DNA from: an uncultured Dorea sp.
GTDB lineage: Bacteria; Bacillota; Clostridia; Lachnospirales; Lachnospiraceae
Assembly (NCBI RefSeq): GCF_934294775.1
Contig: NZ_CAKRAH010000032.1
Coordinates: 1-29,142, forward strand
Length of the DNA: 29,142 nucleotides
Direction of reading: 5' to 3'
The translations under genes were made by a program, and so were the position numbers. The notes below the pieces were generated by a model. It was not told the origin of the DNA and ran no database searches. It was given only the letters and a program-made list of their open reading frames with translations. Shown in pieces: positions 12,591-21,940 of the stretch. The first letter of the stretch is position 1; the number at the start of each line of letters is the position of its first letter.

Positions 12591-14444
12591 ATGGAAAATT
12601 TTAACATACAGGAAGAATTGAAAAAATTGCCGGGAAAACCAGGCGTATACCTGATGCATGATGAAAAAGATGCGATCATTTATGTCGGAAAGGCAATTAG
12701 TCTGAAAAACCGTGTGCGTCAGTATTTTCAGAGCAGCAGGAATAAAGGCGCAAAGATTGAACAGATGGTAACGCATATTTCCAGATTTGAATATATTGTG
12801 ACGGATTCAGAGCTTGAGGCACTGGTGCTGGAATGTAATCTGATCAAAGAGCACAGACCAAAATATAATACCATGCTGATGGATGATAAGACATATCCAT
12901 TTATCAAAGTAACGGTTGCGGAAGCATTTCCAAGAGTTATGATGGCAAGGCAGATGAAAAAGGATAAGGCGAAGTATTTTGGACCATATACAAGTGCAGG
13001 AGCGGTAAAAGATACGATTGAACTGATCCGTAAGCTATATAAGATCCGAAGCTGCAACCGGTCACTTCCAAAAGATATTGGAAAAGAAAGACCCTGCCTG
13101 AATTACCATATTCATCAGTGTGATGCGCCGTGCCAGGGATATGTGACACAGGAGGAGTATAGAAAATCAATCGACGAGGTTGTAAGGTTCCTGAATGGGA
13201 ATTATGATCCGATCCTGAAAGAACTGGAGGAGAAGATGCAGGAAGCATCGGACAATCTGGAATTTGAAAAAGCAATCGAGTACAGGGAGCTATTGTCCAG
13301 TGTACAGAAAATCGCACAGAAACAAAAAATTACAGACACTGCAGGAGACGACAGGGACATTCTTGCCATGGCGTCGGAAGGAGAAGATGCTGTGGTACAG
13401 GTGTTCTTTATCCGAAATGGACGTCTGATCGGAAGGGATCATTTTTATCTGAAAATAGACGAACAGGAAGCGTCCGGGGAAATCTTATCAAGCTTTATCA
13501 AACAGTTTTATGCGGGTACGCCGTATATCCCGGCAGAACTGATGCTGCCGGAAGAGATAGAAGACCAGGAGATTATTGAAGAATGGCTGACAGCAAGAAG
13601 AGAACACAAAGTTCGTCTGCGGATTCCCAAAAAAGGGACGAAGGAAAAGCTTGTGGAGCTGGCGCAGAAAAATGCGCAGATGGTTCTAAAGAACGACAAA
13701 GAACGCCTGAAGAGGGAAGAAGGCAGAACGATCGGAGCAGTGAAGGAGCTGGAAAAGATACTGGGGCTGAAGAAAATTGTGCGTATGGAAGCCTATGATA
13801 TCTCTAATACGAATGGATTTGATTCGGTAGGTTCGATGATAGTATACGAACATGGAAGACCGAAAAGAAATGATTACCGAAAGTTCAAGATCAAAAGCGT
13901 ACAAGGTCCGGATGATTATGCAAGCATGAATGAAGTGCTGACAAGGCGGTTTGAGCACGGATTAAGGGAACAGCAGGAAGAAAAAGAGGCAGGTGGTTTT
14001 CAGGCATTTCCGGATCTGATATTAATGGATGGTGGAAGAGGCCAGGTGAATATTGCACTGGAGGTCCTGGAACGTCTGCATCTTCAGATTCCGGTATGCG
14101 GAATGGTAAAGGATGACAACCACAGGACGAGAGGACTGTATTTTAATAATGTCGAACTGCCAATAGACAGGAATTCCGAATGCTTCCGGCTGATCACAAG
14201 AATCCAGGATGAGGCACACCGGTTTGCAATCACCTTCCACAGACAGTTAAGGAGCAAAGGACAGGTACATTCGGTTCTGGATGATATACCGGGAGTAGGT
14301 CCGGCAAGGAGAAAAGATCTGATGCGCCATTTTGAAAATATAGAAGCGATTCGGAATGCAACGGCAGAAGAATTAAAGGAATTACCATCGATGAATGAAA
14401 AATCTGCCAATGAAGTATACAAATTTTTCCACCAGAATGCCTGA
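12591..14444 (+). CDS. uvrC: Excinuclease ABC subunit C
   Basis: UvrC makes both incisions flanking a DNA lesion in nucleotide excision repair, working with UvrA and UvrB. This 617-residue protein is normal length. The GIY-YIG nuclease domain lies at about 14-93 (GVYLMHDEKDAIIYVGKAIS). A cysteine cluster occurs at about 155-180 (CNRS, CLNYHIHQCDAPC). The UvrB-interacting UVR motif is at about 208-240. The RNase H-like 5' nuclease domain lies at about 380-540, with EAYDISNTNG and DGGRGQVN. The C terminus has helix-hairpin-helix motifs (DDIPGVGPARRKDL). The start is ATG 12591 with a GGTGAT ribosome site, 10 bp after cbiL. Confidence 0.97.
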   Translation: MENFNIQEELKKLPGKPGVYLMHDEKDAIIYVGKAISLKNRVRQYFQSSRNKGAKIEQMVTHISRFEYIVTDSELEALVLECNLIKEHRPKYNTMLMDDKTYPFIKVTVAEAFPRVMMARQMKKDKAKYFGPYTSAGAVKDTIELIRKLYKIRSCNRSLPKDIGKERPCLNYHIHQCDAPCQGYVTQEEYRKSIDEVVRFLNGNYDPILKELEEKMQEASDNLEFEKAIEYRELLSSVQKIAQKQKITDTAGDDRDILAMASEGEDAVVQVFFIRNGRLIGRDHFYLKIDEQEASGEILSSFIKQFYAGTPYIPAELMLPEEIEDQEIIEEWLTARREHKVRLRIPKKGTKEKLVELAQKNAQMVLKNDKERLKREEGRTIGAVKELEKILGLKKIVRMEAYDISNTNGFDSVGSMIVYEHGRPKRNDYRKFKIKSVQGPDDYASMNEVLTRRFEHGLREQQEEKEAGGFQAFPDLILMDGGRGQVNIALEVLERLHLQIPVCGMVKDDNHRTRGLYFNNVELPIDRNSECFRLITRIQDEAHRFAITFHRQLRSKGQVHSVLDDIPGVGPARRKDLMRHFENIEAIRNATAEELKELPSMNEKSANEVYKFFHQNA

Positions 14445-14495
14445 ATATGATATAATAGATTTATCAGATTTTTTAATACGTGTGAGGTAAAAGAT

Positions 14496-15425
14496 ATGGC
14501 GAATAAAGTAAAGTTAAAAACACTCGTTGAAAAAATGAATCTCAAAAATCTTACACCGGATGTAGATCTTTCCGAAAAAGTAGTTGAGATTCCGGATATT
14601 AACAGACCAGCTCTTCAGCTGACCGGATTTTTCGAACATTTTGATTCAGAACGTGTACAGATTATTGGATATGTGGAATATACATTCCTGGAAAAGATGA
14701 CGGATGAAGCAAAGAAAAAGCAGATATATGAGACACTGCTTTCTTACAAGATCCCATGCCTGATCTTCTGCAGGAATCTTCCGCCGGAGGCAATGCTTCT
14801 TGAGATGGCAGAAAAGGCAAATATACCGGTCTTCCAGACAGAGAAGAAGACATCTGAGTTTACAGCAGAGATTATCCGCTGGCTGAATGTAGAGCTTGCT
14901 CCTTGTATTTCAATCCACGGTGTACTTGTAGACGTATATGGTGTCGGTGTGCTGATCATGGGTGAAAGTGGAATTGGAAAGAGTGAAGCAGCTCTTGAGC
15001 TGATCAAGCGTGGACACCGTCTTGTCAGTGATGATGTCGTAGAAATCAGAAGAGTCAGTGATGAAACACTGGTTGGAACGGCTCCTGATATCACCCGTCA
15101 TTTTATCGAACTGCGTGGTATCGGTATCGTGGATGTAAAGGCATTGTTTGGTGTACTGAGTGTCAGAGAGACACAGAATATCGATCTTGTCATCACTCTG
15201 GAAGAGTGGAATAAGAATAAAGAATATGACCGTCTGGGACTTGAGGAAGAATATACAGAATTTCTCGGAAATAAAGTGGTTTGCCACCATCTTCCAATCC
15301 GTCCGGGACGTAATCTTGCGATCATTGTTGAGACTGCTGCTGTTAACCACAGACAGAAACAGATGGGATACAATGCCGCACAGGAACTGTACAAGCGTGT
15401 ACAGCAGAACTTAACAAAGAAATAA
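14496..15425 (+). CDS. hprK: HPr kinase/phosphorylase
   Basis: This bifunctional enzyme phosphorylates Ser46 of HPr with ATP or PPi and also removes that phosphate. It signals sugar status to CcpA-dependent catabolite repression. The 309-residue protein has the usual N-terminal domain (1-130) and a C-terminal kinase domain. It carries H141 (HGVLVDVYG), P-loop GESGIGKS (156-163), the acidic pair D179-D180 and the family signature ELRGIGIVDV. The C-terminal IRPGRNLAIIVETAAVNHRQ block is intact. GAGGT lies upstream of ATG 14496. It follows uvrC by 51 bp and precedes the glucokinase by 17 bp, a functional pairing in carbon control. Confidence 0.97.
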   Translation: MANKVKLKTLVEKMNLKNLTPDVDLSEKVVEIPDINRPALQLTGFFEHFDSERVQIIGYVEYTFLEKMTDEAKKKQIYETLLSYKIPCLIFCRNLPPEAMLLEMAEKANIPVFQTEKKTSEFTAEIIRWLNVELAPCISIHGVLVDVYGVGVLIMGESGIGKSEAALELIKRGHRLVSDDVVEIRRVSDETLVGTAPDITRHFIELRGIGIVDVKALFGVLSVRETQNIDLVITLEEWNKNKEYDRLGLEEEYTEFLGNKVVCHHLPIRPGRNLAIIVETAAVNHRQKQMGYNAAQELYKRVQQNLTKK

Positions 15426-15442
15426 AGGAGAATAAAAGGAAA

Positions 15443-16372
15443 ATGAAATATTGTTTTGGTGTAGATATCGGGGGAACAACTGTGAAATTAGGTCTTTTCA
15501 CGACTGAGGGAGAGATTATTGATAAGTGGGAGATCAAGACCCGCACAGAGAATCAGGGAGAGGCTGTACTTCCGGATATTGCAGATGCATTAAAGAAAAA
15601 ACTTGCTGAGAAGCAGATTGAAAAAGATCAGGTGGAAGGAATCGGTGTAGGTGTTCCTGCTCCTGTAGATGCAGAAGGTGTTGTTCAGAATACCGCAAAC
15701 CTGGGATGGGGATACAAAGAAGTAAAACGCGAGATGGAAGAGTTATCCGGCATGAAAGCAGAGATTGGTAATGACGCCAATGTAGCAGCACTTGGGGAGA
15801 TGTGGCTTGGAGCCGGAAAAGGACGCAAGAATATCATCATGGTGACACTTGGAACAGGTGTTGGTGGTGGAATCATCGTAGATGGAAAACCTCTGGTAGG
15901 TGCACATGGTGCCGGTGGAGAGATCGGTCATCTCTGTGTTAATTACGAAGAAACGGATCACTGCGGATGCGGTAATACAGGATGTCTGGAGCAGTATGCA
16001 TCTGCAACAGGTATTACAAGACTTGCCAATATCCGTCTGGCAAAAGATGATAAAGAATCTGTATTAAGAGGACAGGAGATCAGTGCGAAGACTGTATTCG
16101 ATGCAGTAAAAGCAGGAGATGCAGTAGCAGAAGAAATCGCAGAAGAATTTGGAAAATATCTCGGATACGCGATGGCAAATCTGGCAGCGGTCGTAGACCC
16201 TGCTGCAATTGTAATCGGTGGAGGAGTATCAAAAGCCGGAGAAATTCTTCTGAAATATGTAGAAAAGAACTTTAAAGAAAGAGCATTCTTTGCAAACAAA
16301 GATACAGAATTCGTTCTTGCAACACTTGGAAATGATGCGGGTATCTGCGGAGCTGCAAAATTAATTCTTTAA
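15443..16372 (+). CDS. glk: ROK-family glucokinase
   Basis: The 309-residue enzyme phosphorylates glucose to glucose-6-phosphate with ATP. It shows the ATP phosphate-binding DIGGTTVKLG (8-17), catalytic D111 in GNDANVAALGE and the LGTGVGGGI adenosine motif. The ROK zinc site is formed by H163 and C174, C176, C181 (CGCGNTGCLEQ). Absence of an N-terminal HTH separates it from ROK repressors. Specificity for glucose is inferred from close similarity to Firmicute GlkA; N-acetyl sugars cannot be excluded. It lies 17 bp after hprK in the same operon, which ends in a terminator at 16418-16462. Confidence 0.92.
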   Translation: MKYCFGVDIGGTTVKLGLFTTEGEIIDKWEIKTRTENQGEAVLPDIADALKKKLAEKQIEKDQVEGIGVGVPAPVDAEGVVQNTANLGWGYKEVKREMEELSGMKAEIGNDANVAALGEMWLGAGKGRKNIIMVTLGTGVGGGIIVDGKPLVGAHGAGGEIGHLCVNYEETDHCGCGNTGCLEQYASATGITRLANIRLAKDDKESVLRGQEISAKTVFDAVKAGDAVAEEIAEEFGKYLGYAMANLAAVVDPAAIVIGGGVSKAGEILLKYVEKNFKERAFFANKDTEFVLATLGNDAGICGAAKLIL

Positions 16373-16417
16373 GAAAGATACAGAAGAAGACAAACAGGAA
16401 ACTATATTTCTAATAAT

Positions 16418-16462
16418 AAAGGGAGAGTTACAGTGAACAACCAGTGTGACCCTCCTTTTTTT
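16418..16462 (+). terminator. Terminator after glk
   Basis: AAAGGGAGAGTTACA pairs, with a bulge and wobble pairs, with TGTGACCCTCCTTT, and seven Ts follow. It lies 46 bp after the glk stop. Confidence 0.75.
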
Positions 16463-16545
16463 GATACTTAAGTATGCAGGGAAAGCTGTCAGTGCCGGCT
16501 TCTGCAGATGCCAAAGTATGTTTATAAGGCTTTGTTGGTAAAAAT

Positions 16546-16577
16546 AAAAATGCGGATATATGAAAATCCGCATTTTT
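16546..16577. terminator. Bidirectional terminator between glk and the PBP gene
   Basis: AAAAATGCGGAT (16546-16557) pairs perfectly with ATCCGCATTTTT (16566-16577) across an 8-nt loop. The A- and T-runs at the stem ends allow termination on both strands. For the minus-strand PBP gene it lies 33 bp past the stop. Confidence 0.85.
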
Positions 16578-16609
16578 ATAGAAAATGATACTATTTACTG
16601 TATAATCGA

Positions 16610-19243
16610 TTATTCTGAACTTCCAGAAGAACCATTGTCACTGCCGCCGGAAGAACCGCTGTCACTGCCGCCGGAAGAGCCATTGTCGCTGCTGGAACTT
16701 CCGTTAGATCCTCCGTTGTAGGATCCGTCTCCTGATGCGTCAGAACCAGTACTTCCGGAGGTAGAACCGCTATAGGAGTCGTTTCCGGAAGCAGAATCAT
16801 TGCTGTTGTTAGAAGAATTGCTGTTCTTGCTTGAACTGCTGTCATCTGACTCGGCATCGCTATCATAAGATTTGCTCTTTGATTTACTCTTGCTTGAAGA
16901 ATATCCATGTCCTGAGCATACATCATCAGAAAGTGAATCTTTTGCGAAGTATTCTGTAACAGAAGGGCATCCACTGCCTGCACGTTTTCCGCTGATTGTA
17001 CATACGGTTGCTTTTTCAACGGAAGATGGTACTTCAAAATCCTTTGTTTCCAGGTTCGCATGGATACGGGTCATAATGTTATCCCAGATACGGAAACGGA
17101 ATCTTGTATCGGAATTACACTCTTTGTTGTCGTCATATCCACCCCATACAGAACATGTATAATATGGCGTGAATCCACAGAACCATAAGTCTTTATTAGA
17201 AGTAGTGGTACCTGTCTTACCTGCAACCGGCATATTAGGAAGCTGGCAGGCTGTACCAGTACCTTCATTAACAACATCTTCCATGGCGCTTGTAAGGAGA
17301 TATGCTGTACTGTCTTTGATTACAGTGTGGGAATCTCCGTTGCCCTCAAGAAGCACATTACCATCATGGTCAACAACTTTGCTGTATAAGGTTGGTTTGT
17401 TATAAACACCACCATTTGCAATAGCTGCATAAGCGGCACACATTTCATAGTTGTATACACCTTCAGTAATACCACCAAGAGCGAGGGTCTGTGACTTACT
17501 GTCATCAAATACCTGTCCGTTGATTGTCTTATTTTTTACCAGTGTACTGATTCCAAACTTCTGGCAATATTCATATCCAAGTTCCTGTGTAATCTCGTCA
17601 CTCAATTTTACTGCTACAACGTTAATTGAATTTGTGATGGCCTGGCGGATTGTTGTACTTCCACGATACTGTTTGTCCGCATTTCTGAGAACCTGACCAC
17701 TCTTTAATGTATACGGTTCATCATCAATTGTAGTTGCAAGTGTCTTATCACAGGAATCCAGAGCTGGTGCATAAGCTGCAAGGATCTTGAATGTAGAACC
17801 AGGCTGCCTTTTAGAACCCTGGTAAGCTCTGTTCAGTCCGAGACTAGAAGCTTTTTCACCACGTCCACCGACCAGTGCTTTGATTTCACCGGTGGCCTGA
17901 TCCATGATTGTGATAGAAGACTGTGGCTGAGGGGTGATCGTGATACGTTCATCGTAGGTATCACCTTCCTGTGCAATTGTTGATTTCCATTCTTCTACCA
18001 TTGCTCTGGCGGAAGCTTCACTGGAATAGAGAAGTCCCTGTTCTTTTCCATAAGTTGCTTTTACATAAGACTTGATATCGTTACTTCCGTAATTCTGTGT
18101 GGAACCGTCTGCACGCGTAACTGTCAGTGCATAATCAAGTCCATATTCTTTTAATCCGGGATAGTTAGAGTCTCTGTTAGCCTCTTCGTCACAGATCTGC
18201 TGCATTGCCTGATTCTGTGTGGAGTAGATGCTGAGCCCTCCGCTGTAAACAGCGTTATATGCCTGGGTATCCGTATAACCCAGCTGGTCTTTCAGATCCT
18301 GAATTACCTGTTGTGCAAGAGCGTCTACAAAATAGCTGTAAGCATTATCACCCTGTGTAGAAGAAGCAGTTGTCTGAATACGTGCATAGACATCATCTGC
18401 CATAGCTTCGTCATACTGAGCCTGACTGATATAGCCCTGCTCCAGCATATTATTTAGTACTTTGTCTCTACGTAACTTGTTGTTATCCGGATGGGTTACC
18501 GGATCGTAATCCGTCGGATTCTGTGTGATACCGGCAATAACTGCACATTCGGATAAAGTAAGCTCAGATACATCTTTGTTAAAATATCTCTGTGATGCAG
18601 CCTGAACTCCAAGACAGTTCTGCCCAAGGTTGATGGTATTCAGATAACTTTCGATGATTTCATCTTTGTCCATCTGTTTTTCAATCTGGATTGCCAGATA
18701 CTGTTCCTGAATCTTACGCTGTAGTCTGTCGTAGAATGTCTTTTCTTTGGTAAAGTTCGGGAATACATTGTTCTTGATGAGCTGCTGCGTCAGTGTACTG
18801 GCACCCTCTGAGAAGCTTCCGCGGGTAATTCCGACAACCGCAGCACGGGCGATACCCTGAAGGTCAATACCGTTGTGTTTGTAAAAACGTTCATCCTCGA
18901 TCGCTACAAATGCATGTTGGAGATCTTTTGGAATCTCGTCAATGGATTTGTATACACGGTTGGAACCTGAGGATACGAAGCGTTCAATCTCAGTGCTGCC
19001 ATCATCAGCATAAACAAAGGTTGTGAATCCTTTTGGCTTAACATCGGATGCGGAAACTTTCGGAGTATCATCAATAATCTTTTTTATAAAAAGACCGCCA
19101 CCGAGCATTCCGGCAACTGCCACACATACGATACACAGAAGCAGTGCTTTAAAAAGCCGGACGACGATACGTTTTCCCTGCATTGTAGATTTGGATGTTA
19201 TTTTTTTCTGCTTTTTCGCAGCTTTTTTCTTTCCATAATTCAT
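16610..19243 (-). CDS. Class A penicillin-binding protein (PBP1A type)
   Basis: This bifunctional enzyme polymerises lipid II glycan strands and cross-links peptides outside the membrane. The 877-residue protein starts with a Lys-rich cytoplasmic segment and one TM helix (about 29-52). The GT51 glycosyltransferase domain (about 85-260) contains EDERFYKHNGID (catalytic E116) and STLTQQL. The transpeptidase domain (about 440-735) has S483-T-F-K486 as nucleophile motif, S539-I-N541 and K676-T-G-T. A Cys-containing segment (745-780) leads into about 95 residues of Ser/Gly/Asp/Asn, probably a flexible wall-spanning tail. GGAGG precedes the ATG. It is convergent with glk and divergent from the yigZ gene; a possible promoter lies at 19271-19299. 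Confidence 0.95.
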   Translation of the reverse strand: MNYGKKKAAKKQKKITSKSTMQGKRIVVRLFKALLLCIVCVAVAGMLGGGLFIKKIIDDTPKVSASDVKPKGFTTFVYADDGSTEIERFVSSGSNRVYKSIDEIPKDLQHAFVAIEDERFYKHNGIDLQGIARAAVVGITRGSFSEGASTLTQQLIKNNVFPNFTKEKTFYDRLQRKIQEQYLAIQIEKQMDKDEIIESYLNTINLGQNCLGVQAASQRYFNKDVSELTLSECAVIAGITQNPTDYDPVTHPDNNKLRRDKVLNNMLEQGYISQAQYDEAMADDVYARIQTTASSTQGDNAYSYFVDALAQQVIQDLKDQLGYTDTQAYNAVYSGGLSIYSTQNQAMQQICDEEANRDSNYPGLKEYGLDYALTVTRADGSTQNYGSNDIKSYVKATYGKEQGLLYSSEASARAMVEEWKSTIAQEGDTYDERITITPQPQSSITIMDQATGEIKALVGGRGEKASSLGLNRAYQGSKRQPGSTFKILAAYAPALDSCDKTLATTIDDEPYTLKSGQVLRNADKQYRGSTTIRQAITNSINVVAVKLSDEITQELGYEYCQKFGISTLVKNKTINGQVFDDSKSQTLALGGITEGVYNYEMCAAYAAIANGGVYNKPTLYSKVVDHDGNVLLEGNGDSHTVIKDSTAYLLTSAMEDVVNEGTGTACQLPNMPVAGKTGTTTSNKDLWFCGFTPYYTCSVWGGYDDNKECNSDTRFRFRIWDNIMTRIHANLETKDFEVPSSVEKATVCTISGKRAGSGCPSVTEYFAKDSLSDDVCSGHGYSSSKSKSKSKSYDSDAESDDSSSSKNSNSSNNSNDSASGNDSYSGSTSGSTGSDASGDGSYNGGSNGSSSSDNGSSGGSDSGSSGGSDNGSSGSSE

Positions 19244-19270
19244 GCGCTTAGGCCTCCTTCATACTTGCTT

Positions 19271-19299
19271 ATTATAACAAATGTACAGTCTTTTATAAA
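19271..19299 (-). promoter_or_regulatory. Possible promoter of the PBP gene
   Basis: On the minus strand a perfect TATAAT (19271-19276) sits 17 bp from a weak TTTATA (19294-19299). It is 27 bp upstream of the PBP start codon. The rest of the 238-bp gap to yigZ is AT-rich without other clear signals. Confidence 0.4.
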
Positions 19300-19481
19300 G
19301 AAAAAAATGAAAACTTCATATATGGCTAGGAAAATCTTAAGAAATTAGTTATTATATAAGTAAAAAATATAAGTGAAACATCAGATATCCAGATGACAGG
19401 AATGATTTTTCAGGCACACTCTAAGGCTGGAATCATGTGAAAGTCAGAGATATCATGAAAAAGATTTGAAAGGATGACGCT

Positions 19482-20135
19482 ATGTTACCAGAATACAAAA
19501 CGGTCTATGAAGGCGGGGAAGATGAAATCGTTGAAAAGAAATCAAGATTTATTGCCACAGTGCTTCCTGTGAAGACAGAAGAGGAGGCGATTGCATTTAT
19601 AGAAAAGACAAAAAAGAAATACTGGGATGCAAGGCATAACTGCTTTGCATATATTATAGGGGAAAGAGGACAGCTGCAAAGATGCAGCGATGATGGAGAA
19701 CCAAATGGAACAGCGGGAAAACCAATGCTGGATGTACTGCTGGGGAATGAGCTTCGCAATGTCGTGGTGGTTGTAACCAGATATTTTGGAGGAACACTTC
19801 TGGGAACCGGAGGGCTTGTAAGAGCTTATTCAGGTGCGGTAAAAGCAGGACTTGAGGCATCGGTGCTGATCACAAAGATATGGGGCGTAAAACTCCATAT
19901 TGATACGGATTATACAACATTTGGAAAAATCCAGTATATTCTTGCACAAAGAGAATTGAAAATACTGGATACGGTATACACCGATAAGGTGGAACTGGAA
20001 GTGCTGATCCCGAAGACAGATCTGGATCTTGTGATGAGTACGATCACGGAAGGAACGAATGCACAGGCAGAGATGACACCGGGAGAAGAGTGCTATTATG
20101 CAGAGATAGGCGGGACGCCAACGATTCTTGAATAA
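19482..20135 (+). CDS. YigZ/IMPACT (UPF0029) family protein
   Basis: The 217-residue protein has the N-terminal UPF0029 (Impact) domain at about 15-125: KKSRFIATVLPVKTEEEAI, ARHNCFAYIIGE, DDGEPNGTAGKPMLDVLLG and VVVTRYFGGTLLGTGGLVRA. The C-terminal DUF1949-like ferredoxin fold lies at about 135-200. Eukaryotic IMPACT modulates the Gcn2 translation-stress kinase; in bacteria the role (YigZ, YvyE) is unsettled. All signature blocks are intact. AAAGGATG precedes the ATG. It stands alone, divergent from the PBP gene and convergent with hpf. Confidence 0.92.
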   Translation: MLPEYKTVYEGGEDEIVEKKSRFIATVLPVKTEEEAIAFIEKTKKKYWDARHNCFAYIIGERGQLQRCSDDGEPNGTAGKPMLDVLLGNELRNVVVVVTRYFGGTLLGTGGLVRAYSGAVKAGLEASVLITKIWGVKLHIDTDYTTFGKIQYILAQRELKILDTVYTDKVELEVLIPKTDLDLVMSTITEGTNAQAEMTPGEECYYAEIGGTPTILE

Positions 20136-20171
20136 TCTGACAGGAAATCCTATGAAGCATGCCTGAAAAGA

Positions 20172-20250
20172 AAAGGTATCTGTAACCGTGTTTCGTAATT
20201 ACTTGAAGTTAAAAAATAAGTAATACGAAATATCTGTTACAGATACCTTT
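20172..20250. terminator. Long two-tier hairpin between convergent genes
   Basis: The outer arms AAAGGTATCTGTAAC (20172-20186) and GTTACAGATACCTTT (20236-20250) are perfectly complementary. Inside them, TTTCGTAATTACTT (20191-20204) pairs with AAGTAATACGAAA (20218-20230) with one bulge, leaving a 13-nt loop. It can serve as a bidirectional terminator for yigZ and hpf, although it is much longer than the other terminators here. Confidence 0.7.
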
Positions 20251-20350
20251 CTTATTATACCTTATACCAAATCATAGAAGAGAAATGGTCAGGTGTTCAC
20301 GAATCCACCTGTAATAAAACAGCATCTCTCTTGAAATCTGTTTTTAGGAT

Positions 20351-20887
20351 TTATGAAAATTCCGGCTCGATCAGTCCAAATGTTCCGTTTTTCCGTTTGT
20401 ATACAACGTTTACTTCGTCTGATTCCGCATTGCAGAATACATAGAAATCATGCCCTAATAATTCCATCTGTACGCATGCATCTTCTGGATACATTGGTTT
20501 AAATCCAAATTTTTTCGTACGTACGATCTTAATCTCGCCATCATCTTCAATGTTGTCTTCGGCTTCAAAAAATTCCTGTTTGAAATTGCCGCCGTCCTGT
20601 TCACGTGCTACCAGTTTGTTTTTATATTTGCGAAGCTGACGCTCAATAATTTCTTCTACAAGGTCAATAGATACATACATATCCGAACTTTCCTGCTCTG
20701 AACGAATCATACCACCCTTGACTGGAATGGTAACTTCGATCTTCTGATGCCCTTTCTGTACGCTCAGGGTTACGTGGATCTCAGTATTCGGAGTGAAATA
20801 CCTTTCTAATTTTCCTAACTTGCTTTCTACGGCTTCTTTTAAACCTGGTGTTACATCGATGTTCTTCCCAATAATGATAAATTTCAT
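20351..20887 (-). CDS. hpf: Long-form ribosome hibernation promoting factor
   Basis: The long HPF dimerises 70S ribosomes into inactive 100S particles in stationary phase. The 178-residue protein has the N-terminal S30AE/YfiA ribosome-binding domain (about 1-100: IIIGKNIDVTPGLKEAVESK, KLERYF, SSDMYVSIDLVEEIIERQLR). An acidic linker and the C-terminal dimerisation domain (about 120-178: KPMYPEDACVQMELLGHDFY) follow. Length identifies the long form. The start is ATG 20887, nine bases after GGAG. A TTG three codons upstream is in frame but would overlap the ribosome-site spacing. It is monocistronic and convergent with yigZ. Confidence 0.95.
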   Translation of the reverse strand: MKFIIIGKNIDVTPGLKEAVESKLGKLERYFTPNTEIHVTLSVQKGHQKIEVTIPVKGGMIRSEQESSDMYVSIDLVEEIIERQLRKYKNKLVAREQDGGNFKQEFFEAEDNIEDDGEIKIVRTKKFGFKPMYPEDACVQMELLGHDFYVFCNAESDEVNVVYKRKNGTFGLIEPEFS

Positions 20888-21021
20888 GATGCCCAACTCC
20901 TTTTCGACATAATTTCAAATAAATGCACGGTATACAATCATCAAATTATGGTAATAATATCTGACAATTGATAGTCGAATTGGCAATCTATCTGATATGT
21001 GTAGTATAACATGTTTGGACG

Positions 21022-21633
21022 CTAATGTATAGCACGAATTACCTGAATTCTTGAAATTTTTCCTTCATGTAATTTTGCAACACGAAGTCCACAGTCATGG
21101 AAGTAATAACAGGCACCAACGCGGGGATTTACATTCTGTTCTTCCAGATGGGTCAGCAGGACCTCTAAAAGAGTTGCATCCGGGTCCCCGGGAATCTCTA
21201 CAGATAACACCTTGTTGACGACTTTAATCTTAGTCGAAGCACGAAAGACGGTTTCGTCAGCAACATCAAATTCTGAAAATAAGAATTTTCGTGTGGCAAA
21301 TAATACGGCAATCGAAGTGACACCGATCAGACTGCTGTAGATAGAAGAGTGATCCACGATAATCTGTCTGGCAATTGCAAACAACAGTACTTCAAAGACA
21401 GTGCTTGGTGAGTGAGAGTACATCATTCTGATCAGCTCCACACCAATGATCAGGTTAAAACAGACCTCAAGCAGATCGTCGTAGTTTGGATAAGTTCCAA
21501 GATTTGGAATATTTTGAAGCGAGCCAGCCATGCGGAGGCAGAGGAGAATAATACCAATCGCAAGCATAAAAGCAATGACATATTCAAGAATGGCAGCAAT
21601 CTGCTTCAAAATCTGTGCAATAAATTCTTTCAT
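21022..21633 (-). CDS. PsiE-like integral membrane protein
   Basis: The 203-residue protein starts at ATG 21633 (MKEFIAQILKQIAAILEYVI), with AAAGG about ten bases upstream. The frame is open further upstream, but that extension lacks a ribosome site. Four hydrophobic helices fall in the first 120 residues (YVIAFMLAIGIILLCLRM; LLEVCFNLIIGVELIRMMYS; VFEVLLFAIARQIIV; SLIGVTSIAVLFATRKFLF), a layout and sequence like the phosphate-starvation-inducible PsiE family. The C-terminal 80 residues are soluble and predicted alpha/beta, with no named domain recognised. Its function is unknown even in the family. It lies between hpf and typA on the same strand. Confidence 0.75.
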   Translation of the reverse strand: MKEFIAQILKQIAAILEYVIAFMLAIGIILLCLRMAGSLQNIPNLGTYPNYDDLLEVCFNLIIGVELIRMMYSHSPSTVFEVLLFAIARQIIVDHSSIYSSLIGVTSIAVLFATRKFLFSEFDVADETVFRASTKIKVVNKVLSVEIPGDPDATLLEVLLTHLEEQNVNPRVGACYYFHDCGLRVAKLHEGKISRIQVIRAIH

Positions 21634-21825
21634 ACATAGATTTCCTTTCTTTTGAAAATAGATTAATAAAGTAGAATTTCGCTGTAATCTCAGTATAAGT
21701 GAAAGCAGACCGTTTGCCAATAAGACGGGAGCAGATTGAATTACTAAATTAAGTACAATCAAAAAAAAGAGACGGGATATCACCAGAGTCTGGCTTTAGA
21801 GCGTGTTTCAGACAAGCTCTAAGAA

Positions 21826-21891
21826 TAAAAAAGCGGCAATACATATGAAGTAAATTTTCAGGAAAGAAATTGCCTCATATATATTACCGCT
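21826..21891 (-). terminator. Terminator of typA
   Basis: AGCGGCAATACATATGA (21832-21848) pairs, with a few mismatches, with TCATATATATTACCGCT (21875-21891). On the minus strand the stem is followed by six Ts (21826-21831). It lies 50 bp after the typA stop. A second small dyad TTAGAGC...GCTCTAA lies at about 21797-21823. Confidence 0.75.
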
Positions 21892-21940
21892 ATTAGCAGC
21901 CGTTTACCGGCATTTATTAAATTATAAAGAATTTATAACC

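Noticed and set aside
16591..17061. A 156-codon minus-strand frame in the tail of the PBP gene
   Set aside because: It is an alternative frame of the repetitive Ser/Gly/Asp tail and has only low-complexity Ala/Thr/Pro content.
21022..21783. Extending the PsiE-like gene upstream to 21783
   Set aside because: The extra 50 codons lack a ribosome site, whereas ATG 21633 has AAAGG upstream and gives the normal family length.
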